In this document: piece by piece, positions 18,680-27,404 of the stretch
Position numbering within the stretch: the stretch's first letter is position 1
Layout of the letters: the number at the start of each line of letters is the position of its first letter
Assembly (NCBI GenBank): GCA_905197905.1
Contig: CAJKAP010000013.1
Span: forward strand, 1-64,000
Reading direction: 5' to 3'
DNA length: 64,000 bases
From: an uncultured Sutterella sp.
GTDB taxonomy: Bacteria; Pseudomonadota; Gammaproteobacteria; Burkholderiales; Burkholderiaceae_F
Made by a program: the position numbers and the translations under genes
The notes under the pieces: model-generated
Told to the model about the DNA's origin: nothing
Database searches by the model: none
What the model saw: the letters and a program-made list of their open reading frames with translations, nothing else

Positions 18680-19311
18680 AGCTTCTTTCCCAACATAAAG
18701 CAGAAAGTTGCTAAAATTACCAGTAACAAACCTCTCAGGCGAGCCTGTTTATTCGGGCAGCATACTTGGGGGCGTTTTCTTTTTTGAGGTTTGAAGTGGT
18801 ATGTGTTTTTTGGACCCCTATCGGTTCAAAGGCATGACTGAAGCCATTGAGAAGTTTTCCATCATAGAGCCACTTCAGACTTACATTGTCCATTCGCGGC
18901 GTCATTCGACTGTCGTGATAGCTTTAGTGACACCGAAGCCCCGCACGTCAACCACGCCGGGGCTTCTCTTTCTCTACTCTACTCTTCTGATCACTAGCTC
19001 TCTTAATCGAGCATTCCTAGCTTGCGTCGCAGCGACCTTCTCCATCGATAAACATTACGCCGAACCTTCTTCCCATGCACTAAGTCAGCAAAGCGTGAAT
19101 CTATGGGGCTCGATCCCTGTTCTCGCCACTAATCGCTTCGTTTCTTCCACATACGCGCTCTTATCTTCTGCTGCTAAGAACTTGTAGCCTGATTCAACAT
19201 AACGTTCCAGAATGGAGGCAAAAAGCGCCTGGTTATTTTCAAAGAGCTTTTGCACCTTCATGAAGTGAAAGATCTCTTCGAGCTCATACAAGTGATGAAT
19301 AGGAACAAGCA
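18680..19311. repeat. Tandem duplicated block, copy 2
   Basis: This block is closely similar along its whole length to 19400-20036, offset by about 721-725 bases. It spans a near-identical 48-base element, a region matching the 3' flank of the glycosyltransferase, the GC hairpin at about 18937-18972, and the C-terminal glycosyltransferase fragment. It ends abruptly near 19311, where similarity to the intact gene stops. Confidence 0.8.
18731..18778. other. Conserved 48-base element, copy 1
   Basis: Starts CCTCTCAGGCGAGCCTG (itself a short CAGGC/GCCTG palindrome) and ends in GGGGGCGTTTTC. It matches 19457-19505 almost perfectly, with one extra G, while flanking sequence between the copies differs more. 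No known element was recognised; it lacks the GGTAGC core of ops/JUMPStart. Confidence 0.55.
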
Positions 19312-19312
19312 A
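19005..19312 (-). pseudogene. Decayed glycosyltransferase copy 2, C-terminal remnant
   Basis: The minus strand encodes a fragment very close to the last 110 residues of the intact neighbour (IHHLYELEEI, KLFENNQALF, ERYVESGYKFLA, FTLC). A 2-base deletion next to the FTLC codons creates a stop, and the N-terminal two thirds are absent upstream of 19312. It is a recent duplicate that has lost its catalytic domain. Confidence 0.85.
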
Positions 19313-19399
19313 AGTGTTATCTCAATAGACACCATGCGCTTCCCGATGAATTGGAAAGATGACAAAATTTGAAAACCCATAAAATCTCACAGCTATAAA

Positions 19400-20036
19400 A
19401 AAGCCTTTTCTTTTCAACCCAAAGCAGAAACAGTTGCTAGAATTACTATCAATAAGCCTCTCAGGCGAGCCTGTTTATTCGGGCAGCATACTTGGGGGGC
19501 GTTTTTTATGGGGTTTTGAAGTGGTCTGTGTTTCTTGAACACATATCGGCTCAAAGGCATGATTGAAGGCATTGAGATATTTCCTTCCATAGAGCCACTC
19601 CAGACATGCATTGTCCATTTGCTACGTCATTCGACTGTCGTGATGACTTTAGTGACACCGAAGCCCCGCACGTCAACCACGCCGGGGCTTCTCTTTCCCT
19701 CCCTGCTCTTTCGATCGCTAGCTCTTTTAATCAAGCATTCCTAGCTTGCGTCGCAGCGACCTTCTCCATCGATAAACATTACGGCGAATCTTCTTCCCAT
19801 GCACTAAGTCATAGCAAAGCGTGAATCGATGGGACTCAATCCCTGTTTTCGCCACTAATCGTTTGGTTTCTTCCACATACGAGCTCTTATCTTCAGGGGC
19901 CAAGAACTTATAACCCGATTCAACATAGCGTTCCAGAATGGAAGAAAAGAGCGCCTGGTTATTCTCAAAGAGCTTTTGCATCTTCATGAAACGGTAGATC
20001 TCTTCGAGCTCATACAAGTGATGAATGGCCATCCCT
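19400..20036. repeat. Tandem duplicated block, copy 3 (with intact gene)
   Basis: Partner of 18680-19311. It includes the conserved element at 19457-19505, the hairpin GAAGCCCCG / CGGGGCTTC at about 19661-19692, and the 3' third of the intact glycosyltransferase gene. The hairpin has no T run on the coding strand, so its terminator role for that gene is uncertain. Confidence 0.8.
19457..19505. other. Conserved 48-base element, copy 2
   Basis: Second copy of the element at 18731-18778, one base longer through an added G in a G run. It lies about 220 bases beyond the stop of the intact glycosyltransferase. Confidence 0.55.
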
Positions 20037-20728
20037 GACTTCTTGATAACGCTATTGGTCATCGTGGAGTTAGGACGAACTCGATACTGGTAAAGCCTTT
20101 CACTAATCAAGGAAATTCGTTCTGCGCTCAAAAGACAGTTCCAGTTAAACGAGACGTCTTCATAAAAATGTCCTGGCACAAACCGAATCTTCTTTTCTAA
20201 GAGCAACTCTCGACGGTAGAACTTAAAACAGACCGACTCGTTAATTTGGTACGGTGCCTTATAGATCTCTTCTTTTTCAAGCTCCTTATTCTCATAGTGC
20301 GTGTGTACCTCCAACTTATTCGTGCCATGAAGGAACTTATCTGCACCAAAACAAACTAGGTCAAACCGACCTCCTATCACTTTCTTCACCAGCGTTTCTA
20401 TGGTCGTTGGCACGATTTTGTCATCGGGATCCAAGAAAAAGATGTATTCCCCTGCTGCAAGCTCTATCCCATAGTTGCGGGCAACTGACACACCTTTGTG
20501 ATCTAGAGCGACAACTTGAAGTGCGGGATAGCTCTCAGCATACTCTCGCAGCATTGAGAGCGACTCATCGGTGCTTCCATCATCGAGCGCAATCACTTCA
20601 ATATTGCTGTAGGTTTGCGCTCGAATAGAATCAAGGCACTCAATGAGGTACGGCGCCACGTTATAGACAGGCAAAATGATGGAAATCTTCATACTGGAAG
20701 TGGTTCTCGTGTTGTGATTTTCTGTCAT
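19727..20728 (-). CDS. Glycosyltransferase family 2
   Basis: A 333-residue inverting GT-A fold sugar transferase. The nucleotide-sugar site is visible as ISIILPVYN (about 15-23), ALDDGSTDES (about 50-59) and the metal-binding FFLDPDDK (about 98-105). A positively charged tail (RRNVYRWRRSLRRK) suggests membrane-surface binding, where it would add a sugar to a lipid-linked glycan on the cytoplasmic side. It is the last intact gene of the surface-glycan cluster. Its C-terminal part exists in two decayed tandem copies just downstream. Donor and acceptor are unknown. Confidence 0.9.
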   Translation of the reverse strand: MTENHNTRTTSSMKISIILPVYNVAPYLIECLDSIRAQTYSNIEVIALDDGSTDESLSMLREYAESYPALQVVALDHKGVSVARNYGIELAAGEYIFFLDPDDKIVPTTIETLVKKVIGGRFDLVCFGADKFLHGTNKLEVHTHYENKELEKEEIYKAPYQINESVCFKFYRRELLLEKKIRFVPGHFYEDVSFNWNCLLSAERISLISERLYQYRVRPNSTMTNSVIKKSGMAIHHLYELEEIYRFMKMQKLFENNQALFSSILERYVESGYKFLAPEDKSSYVEETKRLVAKTGIESHRFTLCYDLVHGKKIRRNVYRWRRSLRRKLGMLD

Positions 20729-20753
20729 TCTCTTCTCTTAGACCGCTACTCAG

Positions 20754-21854
20754 TTATTTAAAACGCTGCCACCATAGAGGAAGGCATCCTAATAGCAGAC
20801 CTTCCACCTTCTTTTCTTTAAAGCGCCACTTCCATAGAGGAAAACCTTCTCCTAACGAGTAAATTTTCTCTGTTGGCGTTCTCCTCACGTGGAAAATCCC
20901 CGACTGAGAGGATCCTCCTTCCTTCGCATAGTCGTAAACATGCTTTAAATTCTTGGGAAAATCGCTTTCAGAAAGGCTATGCGAGTTCACAAAGCTGACC
21001 GCCAATTCTCGAATTCGCCTTTCTAAGAGAGCAGGTTCTTCTGCCTGCTCACTACGTTGATACTGCACTTTCAAGGCTTCCGCAAAAAAGAGCAAAGCAA
21101 ACGCCTTCTTCTCTTCTAGATTTCGATCACACGCCTCATCATAAAAGCGCATAGCAACCTGGATTAAATCCAGACGATCATCCTGCGTCACGCCACGCAT
21201 GATGGAATTGCTACGCTGGCGGTAGTAGTAGAGTTTCTCGGAAATCCAGGCCATCGTTTTCGCGTAGGACGTATAAAGACGCCACCAGTACTCATCCTCA
21301 TGTTTAAGACCATCTGGAAAAGTGAGTTGGTGTTCAACGATCAAGTCACGCCGATAAATCTTGTTCCAAACACAAGGGTTGGTTTCGCGTAACTCGTGCT
21401 CCGTTAAAGAGCAGCATCCCGTATCTCTCCTACCTGGAGTATCCCAGTAGTGCCCAAAGTCGGGACTCCTGTTCTCTCCTTCGGAAAAAATCTCTGTTCC
21501 ACACATGGCTAAATCAGCTTCATGGTGAGTGATCGTTTTGTAGAGCGCTTCACAATAGTTAGGCGCTACATAGTCATCACTATCGACAAAAAGAACATAT
21601 GGTGCATGACAGTGTTGGAGACCAGTGTTTCGAGCCGCTGAAAGGCCGAGATTTTTTTGGTGGCAGACGAGGTGGATGCGTTCATCGCGATGAGACCACT
21701 CCTCGGCAATTGAGCGAGAAGAATCGGTGCTGCGGTCTTCGACGAGCACGATCTCAATATCCTGCATCGTTTGGTTAACTAGCGAGGTGAGGCATTGATC
21801 GAGATAAGCTTCGACATTATAAACAGGAACGATGAGGGAGATTTTGGACAGCAT
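20754..21854 (-). CDS. Glycosyltransferase family 2
   Basis: A 366-residue GT2 enzyme: ISLIVPVYNVEAYLDQCL at the N-terminus, VLVEDRSTDSS, LSAARNTGL and the metal site LFVDSDDYV. The C-terminus carries two similar short tags, FPLWKWRFK and LPLWWQRFK, comparable to the repeated LGIPF-type tags of two other transferases in the cluster. It lies 25 bases upstream of the next transferase gene and is probably co-transcribed with it. It most likely adds one residue to the heptose-containing glycan. Confidence 0.9.
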   Translation of the reverse strand: MLSKISLIVPVYNVEAYLDQCLTSLVNQTMQDIEIVLVEDRSTDSSRSIAEEWSHRDERIHLVCHQKNLGLSAARNTGLQHCHAPYVLFVDSDDYVAPNYCEALYKTITHHEADLAMCGTEIFSEGENRSPDFGHYWDTPGRRDTGCCSLTEHELRETNPCVWNKIYRRDLIVEHQLTFPDGLKHEDEYWWRLYTSYAKTMAWISEKLYYYRQRSNSIMRGVTQDDRLDLIQVAMRFYDEACDRNLEEKKAFALLFFAEALKVQYQRSEQAEEPALLERRIRELAVSFVNSHSLSESDFPKNLKHVYDYAKEGGSSQSGIFHVRRTPTEKIYSLGEGFPLWKWRFKEKKVEGLLLGCLPLWWQRFK

Positions 21855-21905
21855 AGATCAAAATCAAAAAAGAGGCGATCAGATGTAAATAACTAAAAAT
21901 TTTTA

Positions 21906-21939
21906 AATTTTGACAACACGACGAGAAGTTGTCTAAATT
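21906..21939 (-). terminator. 12-bp inverted repeat in the 310-base gap before the last two transferases
   Basis: AATTTTGACAAC pairs with GTTGTCTAAATT across 10 bases, with one mismatch. On the minus strand it is followed by an A4 and then a T5 stretch, so it may weakly end the transcript coming from 22165. The rest of the 21855-22164 gap shows nothing recognisable. Confidence 0.4.
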
Positions 21940-22164
21940 CTTCTTTTATTCCAAGTACTCCATCGCATAGGAGATAGAGTCAAACCAAAGTAAGAGCCAA
22001 TATCTCAGAAAAGATGCAAAAACTCCCAAATCAGCATCAATTCTGTGACATGGCTCCCGCCAAGACTATAGAAAAATATTTTTCTACAGTCAAGTAACTT
22101 AGCGTACGCTACTATATTCACCTCTTACAGAATAATCTCTTCCATTCTAGGGATAGCAATTTAT

Positions 22165-23910
22165 TTAACGAAAAAAGCCAGGTATCCGACCTTCCCAATA
22201 AATACCTCTCTTCACTACTTTTGCAGGCACCCCTGCCAAAACACAATTTGCTTCTGCGATTTTTCCACTAACTAAAGCCTTGGTACCAACTATGGATTCC
22301 CTTTGAATAACTGTTCCTTTGAGGATTGTACAACCTTCACCAAACCAGACTTTCTCTGCAATGGAAATTGCAGGAGCTGGCTTACTCAACAGCTCTCCGG
22401 TTGCTTTGTCAAAAATTGCATGAGCATCCCCTGCCCAGAAGTAAGTTGAGCCAGCAAAAAGACAGTTTTCTCCAATAGTAATCTGCGCTTGCTCGTCACA
22501 TAGCTGAAAACTTACAACTCCAGACATAGAAACATTTTTCCCCATTATAAATTTCTGATCACTTCCTCCCCAGCAATTAATAGCTCCTTTAAATCTCCAA
22601 GGAGAAAAAATTTCAATATAACAATTTTGACAATATTTATTAATATTAATAATTGAGTTCTGAAAGTTAAACGGCTTATGCAAAATTATAGTATGGTTAC
22701 AACCTTCAATATTCAACTTAAGACCAGGAATATTAGTAGTTCTCGGATCTTTTTCAACTCTAAAACCGTTCTCTTCGATAATTATAAGTTTATTAACTAG
22801 CGTAGTCTTAGTTTCAATATTTTGTTTTGAAAAGGTAAGACCAAGAATTTTTTTAGACACTTCACGATAATTACTTCTTACCTTATAAAAAGGTATACCT
22901 AAAAACAATATTTCTTCGATCAAAAATCCATTTTTCCAATAAATATTCTCTCCAATAATCTTATTATTAAACTTTTTAAAGTGATAATTTAACAAGATTT
23001 CTCTAGAAAATTTTTTCTTTCTTCTTTCTAGAACTTTCTTATATGCATATTCTATTATTTTATTTTTCTCATGATCAGAATCTAATGCCGCAATAGCGAA
23101 ATGCATATAATACTCAAAAATTTTTACAAGAATTTTCTTTTGTTCCGGATGATCAGATTTTTCTACAAAAAAATCTTGAATATTCAGCGCACCGTCAATG
23201 TAAGATCGTACCATATCCCAGGATTTAGCCTTATATGAAGCAGGCAAAGGACGATCAGCCGACATCCAGAAATTATATATTTTTTTGGTGATATAATAAG
23301 CCTCTTTAACAGAAATTATGTATTTAAAATAAAAAACAAAATCATCAAACTTAGAGTTTTCAGGGAATTTTATGCCATAATTATCGATAACGTTCTTCTT
23401 GTAAACTCTATTATTTGTGAAAATATGAGTTTTATAAATATCATTCAAGCTATTGACATTAAATATTTCATCTTCGGTAATGGTTCGAAGGTGGAAAAAC
23501 TTACTTTCCAAGCAAGTCTCTTCCCAACCCTTGAGAGGGCGATCACTCTGCACCTTTACATTCATGAGATAAAGATCTGCTTCATGTTCGGTTATAAAGT
23601 GAAATAGCTCATCAAGTGCATTATTTGAAAGATAATCTGAAGGATTAATAAAGAAGATATAAGCTCCTTTTGCCTCTTGCAAAGCACGATTTTTCGCAGC
23701 TCCTATGCCACCTGTAGCGCTGTTGATGAAAAATATGTTTGATGTCTTTTTTGCAACATCTTCACAAATTTTTATGCTTTCTGAGTTATCGTCACTTACC
23801 AATAATAATTCATAATTATCTGTAATCTGGGATAATATAGATCTCAGGCATCGAGATAGATATTTATTATCATTTAGTACAGGTAATATAATAGAAATAA
23901 GTGGATTCAT
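22165..23910 (-). CDS. Fusion: glycosyltransferase family 2 plus left-handed beta-helix acyltransferase
   Basis: A 581-residue two-domain protein. Residues 1 to about 230 form a GT2 domain (ISIILPVLNDNKYLSRCL, SDDNSES, AAKNRALQEA and the FFINPSDYL metal site). A middle helical region holds the tag LFLGIPFYKVR. The last 150 residues are a hexapeptide-repeat acetyltransferase-type domain (MGKNVSMSGV, ITIGENCLF, ISIAEKVWFGEGCTILKG, GTKALVSG, and the closing VLAGVPAKVVKRGIYW). It could add a sugar and acylate the same glycan. The ATG at 23910 has GAGG 7 bases upstream; the ATG at 23922 is less likely. The gene is AT-rich. The acyl acceptor is unknown. Confidence 0.85.
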   Translation of the reverse strand: MNPLISIILPVLNDNKYLSRCLRSILSQITDNYELLLVSDDNSESIKICEDVAKKTSNIFFINSATGGIGAAKNRALQEAKGAYIFFINPSDYLSNNALDELFHFITEHEADLYLMNVKVQSDRPLKGWEETCLESKFFHLRTITEDEIFNVNSLNDIYKTHIFTNNRVYKKNVIDNYGIKFPENSKFDDFVFYFKYIISVKEAYYITKKIYNFWMSADRPLPASYKAKSWDMVRSYIDGALNIQDFFVEKSDHPEQKKILVKIFEYYMHFAIAALDSDHEKNKIIEYAYKKVLERRKKKFSREILLNYHFKKFNNKIIGENIYWKNGFLIEEILFLGIPFYKVRSNYREVSKKILGLTFSKQNIETKTTLVNKLIIIEENGFRVEKDPRTTNIPGLKLNIEGCNHTIILHKPFNFQNSIININKYCQNCYIEIFSPWRFKGAINCWGGSDQKFIMGKNVSMSGVVSFQLCDEQAQITIGENCLFAGSTYFWAGDAHAIFDKATGELLSKPAPAISIAEKVWFGEGCTILKGTVIQRESIVGTKALVSGKIAEANCVLAGVPAKVVKRGIYWEGRIPGFFR

Positions 23911-23960
23911 ATATTGCCTCATTAGTTTGACAATAACTCAGAATAAAATTTAAAAATTAA

Positions 23961-25541
23961 TTATTCTTTCTTATATTTATTATATAAATCAATCGCTGTT
24001 TCGCCAAGCGGAAGTTTAGGATACTCAATAATTCTTGTATATCCTCGATTCCTTGGATAATCATTTTCTCCAGTAAAAAAGTCCCCTTTGGCCTTATCTG
24101 CGATTGAGGTGCTTATACCTATCCACTGAGCTACAAAATGAGGGAAGCGACGCCCACTTCGTATAGGAGAATAGCTATGAGTTTCCTTTAAGTCCGAAGA
24201 GGTCATAATAAAGGGGGTATCAAAAGCAACTTTCACTTTATCCGTACGGTGTTCTCGGATATCAGTTACTTCTGGCACGATATTGACCCCATGATCAGCG
24301 ACAAAAAGCAACGAATATGGTTTCCCATCCTTCTTTAATAGTTGATCAACCCGCCTAAAGAAGTCGTCAGCTTTTCGTACTCCATTAATATAACAATTCA
24401 GACGTTTTGATGTAGTAGGATAAATGAGGTTGTTAAAGCCATCAAGTCTTTGACAATAATCTGTATGCAGCCCATATGTATGTAGAATGATTAATTTATC
24501 ACCAGAATCAGATTTTAGAACTTTTTCGAATTCAGGTATTAAATTGTAATCTGCATGTCTTTTTACATAAACTACTTTATTCGCATAAGAAGCTATGATA
24601 TTTTGGGTTACATTCCATTTTGTAAGGAAGCCCTGTGCTTCAAGCCAGTAGGTTTTCATATTTGTCTGAGATACTAATTGAATAATATTATTCTGATAGT
24701 CAACATCCATTCCTTCTGAAAGTGCAAACATACGAGGAACTGAAATGGTCGTATTTGGCCCTGGAGAGATAAAACTATCCATCCTAATATGGGGGATACT
24801 ATCAATATAAGGTGTTGTTGGTACCGGAAATCCGTAAGAACTCATGAAATCTTTTCGTGTTGATTCACCTAGAATGATCACATATGTTTTATATTTAGAA
24901 TTTCTTTCTCCTACTGCTTTCCAAGTCGGAGAAGGAAATTGGTTTGTCGAAACTTGATATAAAGATTCATAAATTGGTTTAGAAAAAACCGCTAAATTTC
25001 CAAACAAAATACCAAAAAATAAAAACAATGAAGCAATAGAAATTGCTGAAACCTTTAGTTTCCCATTATCATAAAAAACTTTTACTATTCTTAAAATGCC
25101 ATTATAAATATATCCCACAATTTCTTTATCTGATTTTGAAAGCTTCAGCAATAGCCAAAGAACAAAGAAAAAAGCAAGAGATTTTACATAATAACGTGTC
25201 GGTAAATTTTCTAAAAGACCTTTCGTCTCCTCCATATTTTTAGAAACTAAGATATTTAAAGTATCTACAGTAAGCAGCCCTCCGCCAGTTAAACGTGCAA
25301 ACGGATTGAGGCAAACCGCTATTAAAGCTAAGCAGAGCAAAATCCAATGAGTCTTTTTATTTAGAGCCGACACCCCCAAGAAAATAGACAAAGTTAAAAT
25401 TAAGATAATATGATTTTTTACCCCTGTTGTCCCATAAACTAACAATACGGACAATAACAGCCCAAAAATTATTACTATAAAAAACTTTTGGATATATTGA
25501 AAATAAATTTTCTTTCTTAATTCTTTAATATTTTGAGTCAT
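23961..25541 (-). CDS. Phosphoethanolamine transferase, EptA/CptA-like
   Basis: A 526-residue inner-membrane enzyme with about five N-terminal helices and a periplasmic sulfatase-fold domain. The nucleophile is the threonine in LGESTRKDF (about T228), and a zinc site is completed by LFVADHGVN and nearby histidines. Such enzymes move phosphoethanolamine from phosphatidylethanolamine to lipid A, core heptose or glycans. Being inside a heptose gene cluster, the likely acceptor is a core or outer heptose rather than lipid A, but this is inference. It is flanked by glycosyltransferases on the same strand. Confidence 0.87.
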   Translation of the reverse strand: MTQNIKELRKKIYFQYIQKFFIVIIFGLLLSVLLVYGTTGVKNHIILILTLSIFLGVSALNKKTHWILLCLALIAVCLNPFARLTGGGLLTVDTLNILVSKNMEETKGLLENLPTRYYVKSLAFFFVLWLLLKLSKSDKEIVGYIYNGILRIVKVFYDNGKLKVSAISIASLFLFFGILFGNLAVFSKPIYESLYQVSTNQFPSPTWKAVGERNSKYKTYVIILGESTRKDFMSSYGFPVPTTPYIDSIPHIRMDSFISPGPNTTISVPRMFALSEGMDVDYQNNIIQLVSQTNMKTYWLEAQGFLTKWNVTQNIIASYANKVVYVKRHADYNLIPEFEKVLKSDSGDKLIILHTYGLHTDYCQRLDGFNNLIYPTTSKRLNCYINGVRKADDFFRRVDQLLKKDGKPYSLLFVADHGVNIVPEVTDIREHRTDKVKVAFDTPFIMTSSDLKETHSYSPIRSGRRFPHFVAQWIGISTSIADKAKGDFFTGENDYPRNRGYTRIIEYPKLPLGETAIDLYNKYKKE

Positions 25542-25605
25542 GGAAATAAGTATCTACCTTTTCTCAGAAAAGGTAGATCTGCGAAAAATAGGGTTTATAA
25601 TTTGT

Positions 25606-27402
25606 TTACTTTTTAGTTTTTAAAAATGGAATTCCAAAAACAATAGTAGATGTCTCAGAGTCTCTGTCATATTTTTTCATAAATGGAATTCCGAGAAAAT
25701 AATACTTTGTTTTCACAGAATCATATAGTGTTACTTTCTTAGATTTTATAATGGAAAAGTTCCATTTATTTATTTTATTCCCGGGAATTAACGAAGCTCT
25801 ATCACTGTAGATAGAATTAACTAAGTTTGTATTCCCTGTAAGTCTCTCCCAACTAAATTTCAGAACTGCCATCATTGCATCATCGGATATAAAGTTCTTA
25901 TCTTTATTTGCTTCTCTTATAAGAGAATATAGTTTATCTAATTTTTCTTGGGATTTTATTTTTCCTTCCTCTGTAAGAGCATGATAAATAGGTTTTCTTC
26001 GAGTTAACTCTACATTATATTCATCATTAATTTCTAAACCTAAGTATTGCTTCAATCCTCGTTTAATAATTTCTCTTTGATGAATATTAAGATCGCTATC
26101 TTTATCTGCGCTAATTGATGAAGAATTCACTCGGTAGAACGCTAGAACCTCTGGAAGAGAACAAATTTTTAATTTATCTAAAGATCGATTCCACAGGTCA
26201 AAATCCTCCTGGAGAGAAGTTTCGGAGTAGGAAATCCCTTGTTCTTTAAAACTTGCGGCGCGGAACATTAACGTTGAATGGCAGAGGTCGCAAGAGAACA
26301 GCAGGCTACCTTTCATCAATTCTGGCTCGGTCATGCAGCGGTGCGTCCATCTCGACCCCCAAAAGTGTTCTTGAGCCGTCCCCAGAACATCAATCTCAGG
26401 ATTGCTTGCTAGATACTGCAATTGTTTTTGAAAACGCGTAGCTAAAGCTATGTCATCTGCGTCAAGGCGAGCGATGAAATCCCCGCTAGACAATTTCAAT
26501 CCCAAATTGAGAGCGGCTGCTAACCCTGTATTCGGGCCATCTACTAGTTTAAATCTCTCGTCAAACACGCTATACGTTTCGACGATTTCGCGCGTTCCAT
26601 CAGTGGAACCGTCATCAACGATCAAAACTTCAAAATTTTGGGAAGTTTGGTTCAAGACACTGTTCAGCGCTGCTTTAATATAATCCTTAGAATTGAGTGT
26701 CGGAAGTACCACCGAAACCAAAGGATCTGTATCTTTCCCCTTTCGATTCAGAATCACATTACTGTAAATGCCATCTATCAGAGCGCACTTATGTGCATAG
26801 GCCTTCCCAAGCTTAAGAGCATCCTCTGGAAGATTAAACTTATAGAGGTCAAAATTCTCTGCTATTTTGCTTGTTTCAACTTTTTCTATACTCTCATCAT
26901 AATTTAGAATAAGAAAATGGAAATTTACATAAGGGAATTCTTTTTTCATCTCCTCAATAAAATTTGAGATTTTGCCAATAATCTTTTTAGAGGTTTGAAA
27001 CTTTCCTTCTGTATAATAAAGCAATAGTACCTCTTCAGAAAGATGAATCTGTTCATAAAAATCCATAACTTTCTGTTGATACTGTTCTTGATAGTCAGTT
27101 GATACTTCTTTTTTATCAAAAATTACGCAGTGATATTTTGAATTATACAAAGCTTTATTTATATTATTAAAAGAGACTAAGTTTATTTTTTTTGCATCAA
27201 AAGAATAAATATAATCCTCAGAAATTAATTCAGTGAAACCTGTTTTTACTAATGTCAGTATATTTTCCAATGTTGTTGGAGCGGTATTCAGGCTATATAC
27301 ATCATTCAGCGGAAAATCTTTATATAAAAATGAATGCTCTTTAAGTACACTCTTCAAGTCAGGACAAGAGTTTAAGGGAACGACTAAATCAAATTTTTTC
27401 AT
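25606..27402 (-). CDS. Glycosyltransferase family 2 with N-terminal extension
   Basis: A 598-residue protein. The first 225 residues match nothing I know. The GT2 domain follows: VSVVLPTLNSKDYIKAAL, VDDGSTDGT, GLAAALNLGL and the ARLDADDIA metal site. The C-terminus repeats the tag FLGIPFMKK and FGIPFLKTKK. The N-terminal part may contact a membrane or partner enzyme. It sits 2 bases from the CDP-glycerol-transferase-like gene, so it is tightly linked in one operon. Confidence 0.87.
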   Translation of the reverse strand: MKKFDLVVPLNSCPDLKSVLKEHSFLYKDFPLNDVYSLNTAPTTLENILTLVKTGFTELISEDYIYSFDAKKINLVSFNNINKALYNSKYHCVIFDKKEVSTDYQEQYQQKVMDFYEQIHLSEEVLLLYYTEGKFQTSKKIIGKISNFIEEMKKEFPYVNFHFLILNYDESIEKVETSKIAENFDLYKFNLPEDALKLGKAYAHKCALIDGIYSNVILNRKGKDTDPLVSVVLPTLNSKDYIKAALNSVLNQTSQNFEVLIVDDGSTDGTREIVETYSVFDERFKLVDGPNTGLAAALNLGLKLSSGDFIARLDADDIALATRFQKQLQYLASNPEIDVLGTAQEHFWGSRWTHRCMTEPELMKGSLLFSCDLCHSTLMFRAASFKEQGISYSETSLQEDFDLWNRSLDKLKICSLPEVLAFYRVNSSSISADKDSDLNIHQREIIKRGLKQYLGLEINDEYNVELTRRKPIYHALTEEGKIKSQEKLDKLYSLIREANKDKNFISDDAMMAVLKFSWERLTGNTNLVNSIYSDRASLIPGNKINKWNFSIIKSKKVTLYDSVKTKYYFLGIPFMKKYDRDSETSTIVFGIPFLKTKK

Positions 27403-27404
27403 TT

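Noticed and set aside
18731..18778. ops/JUMPStart element for glycan operon antitermination
   Set aside because: The GGTAGC core is missing and the element lies downstream of the glycan genes, not in a leader.
19414..19611. Small minus-strand protein covering the conserved element
   Set aside because: It has no ribosome site, no homologous frame in the other copy and is made of repeat sequence.
18158..20036. CRISPR array or insertion sequence
   Set aside because: The repeats are long (about 630 bases), few and contain gene fragments; there is no spacer pattern, terminal inverted repeat or transposase.
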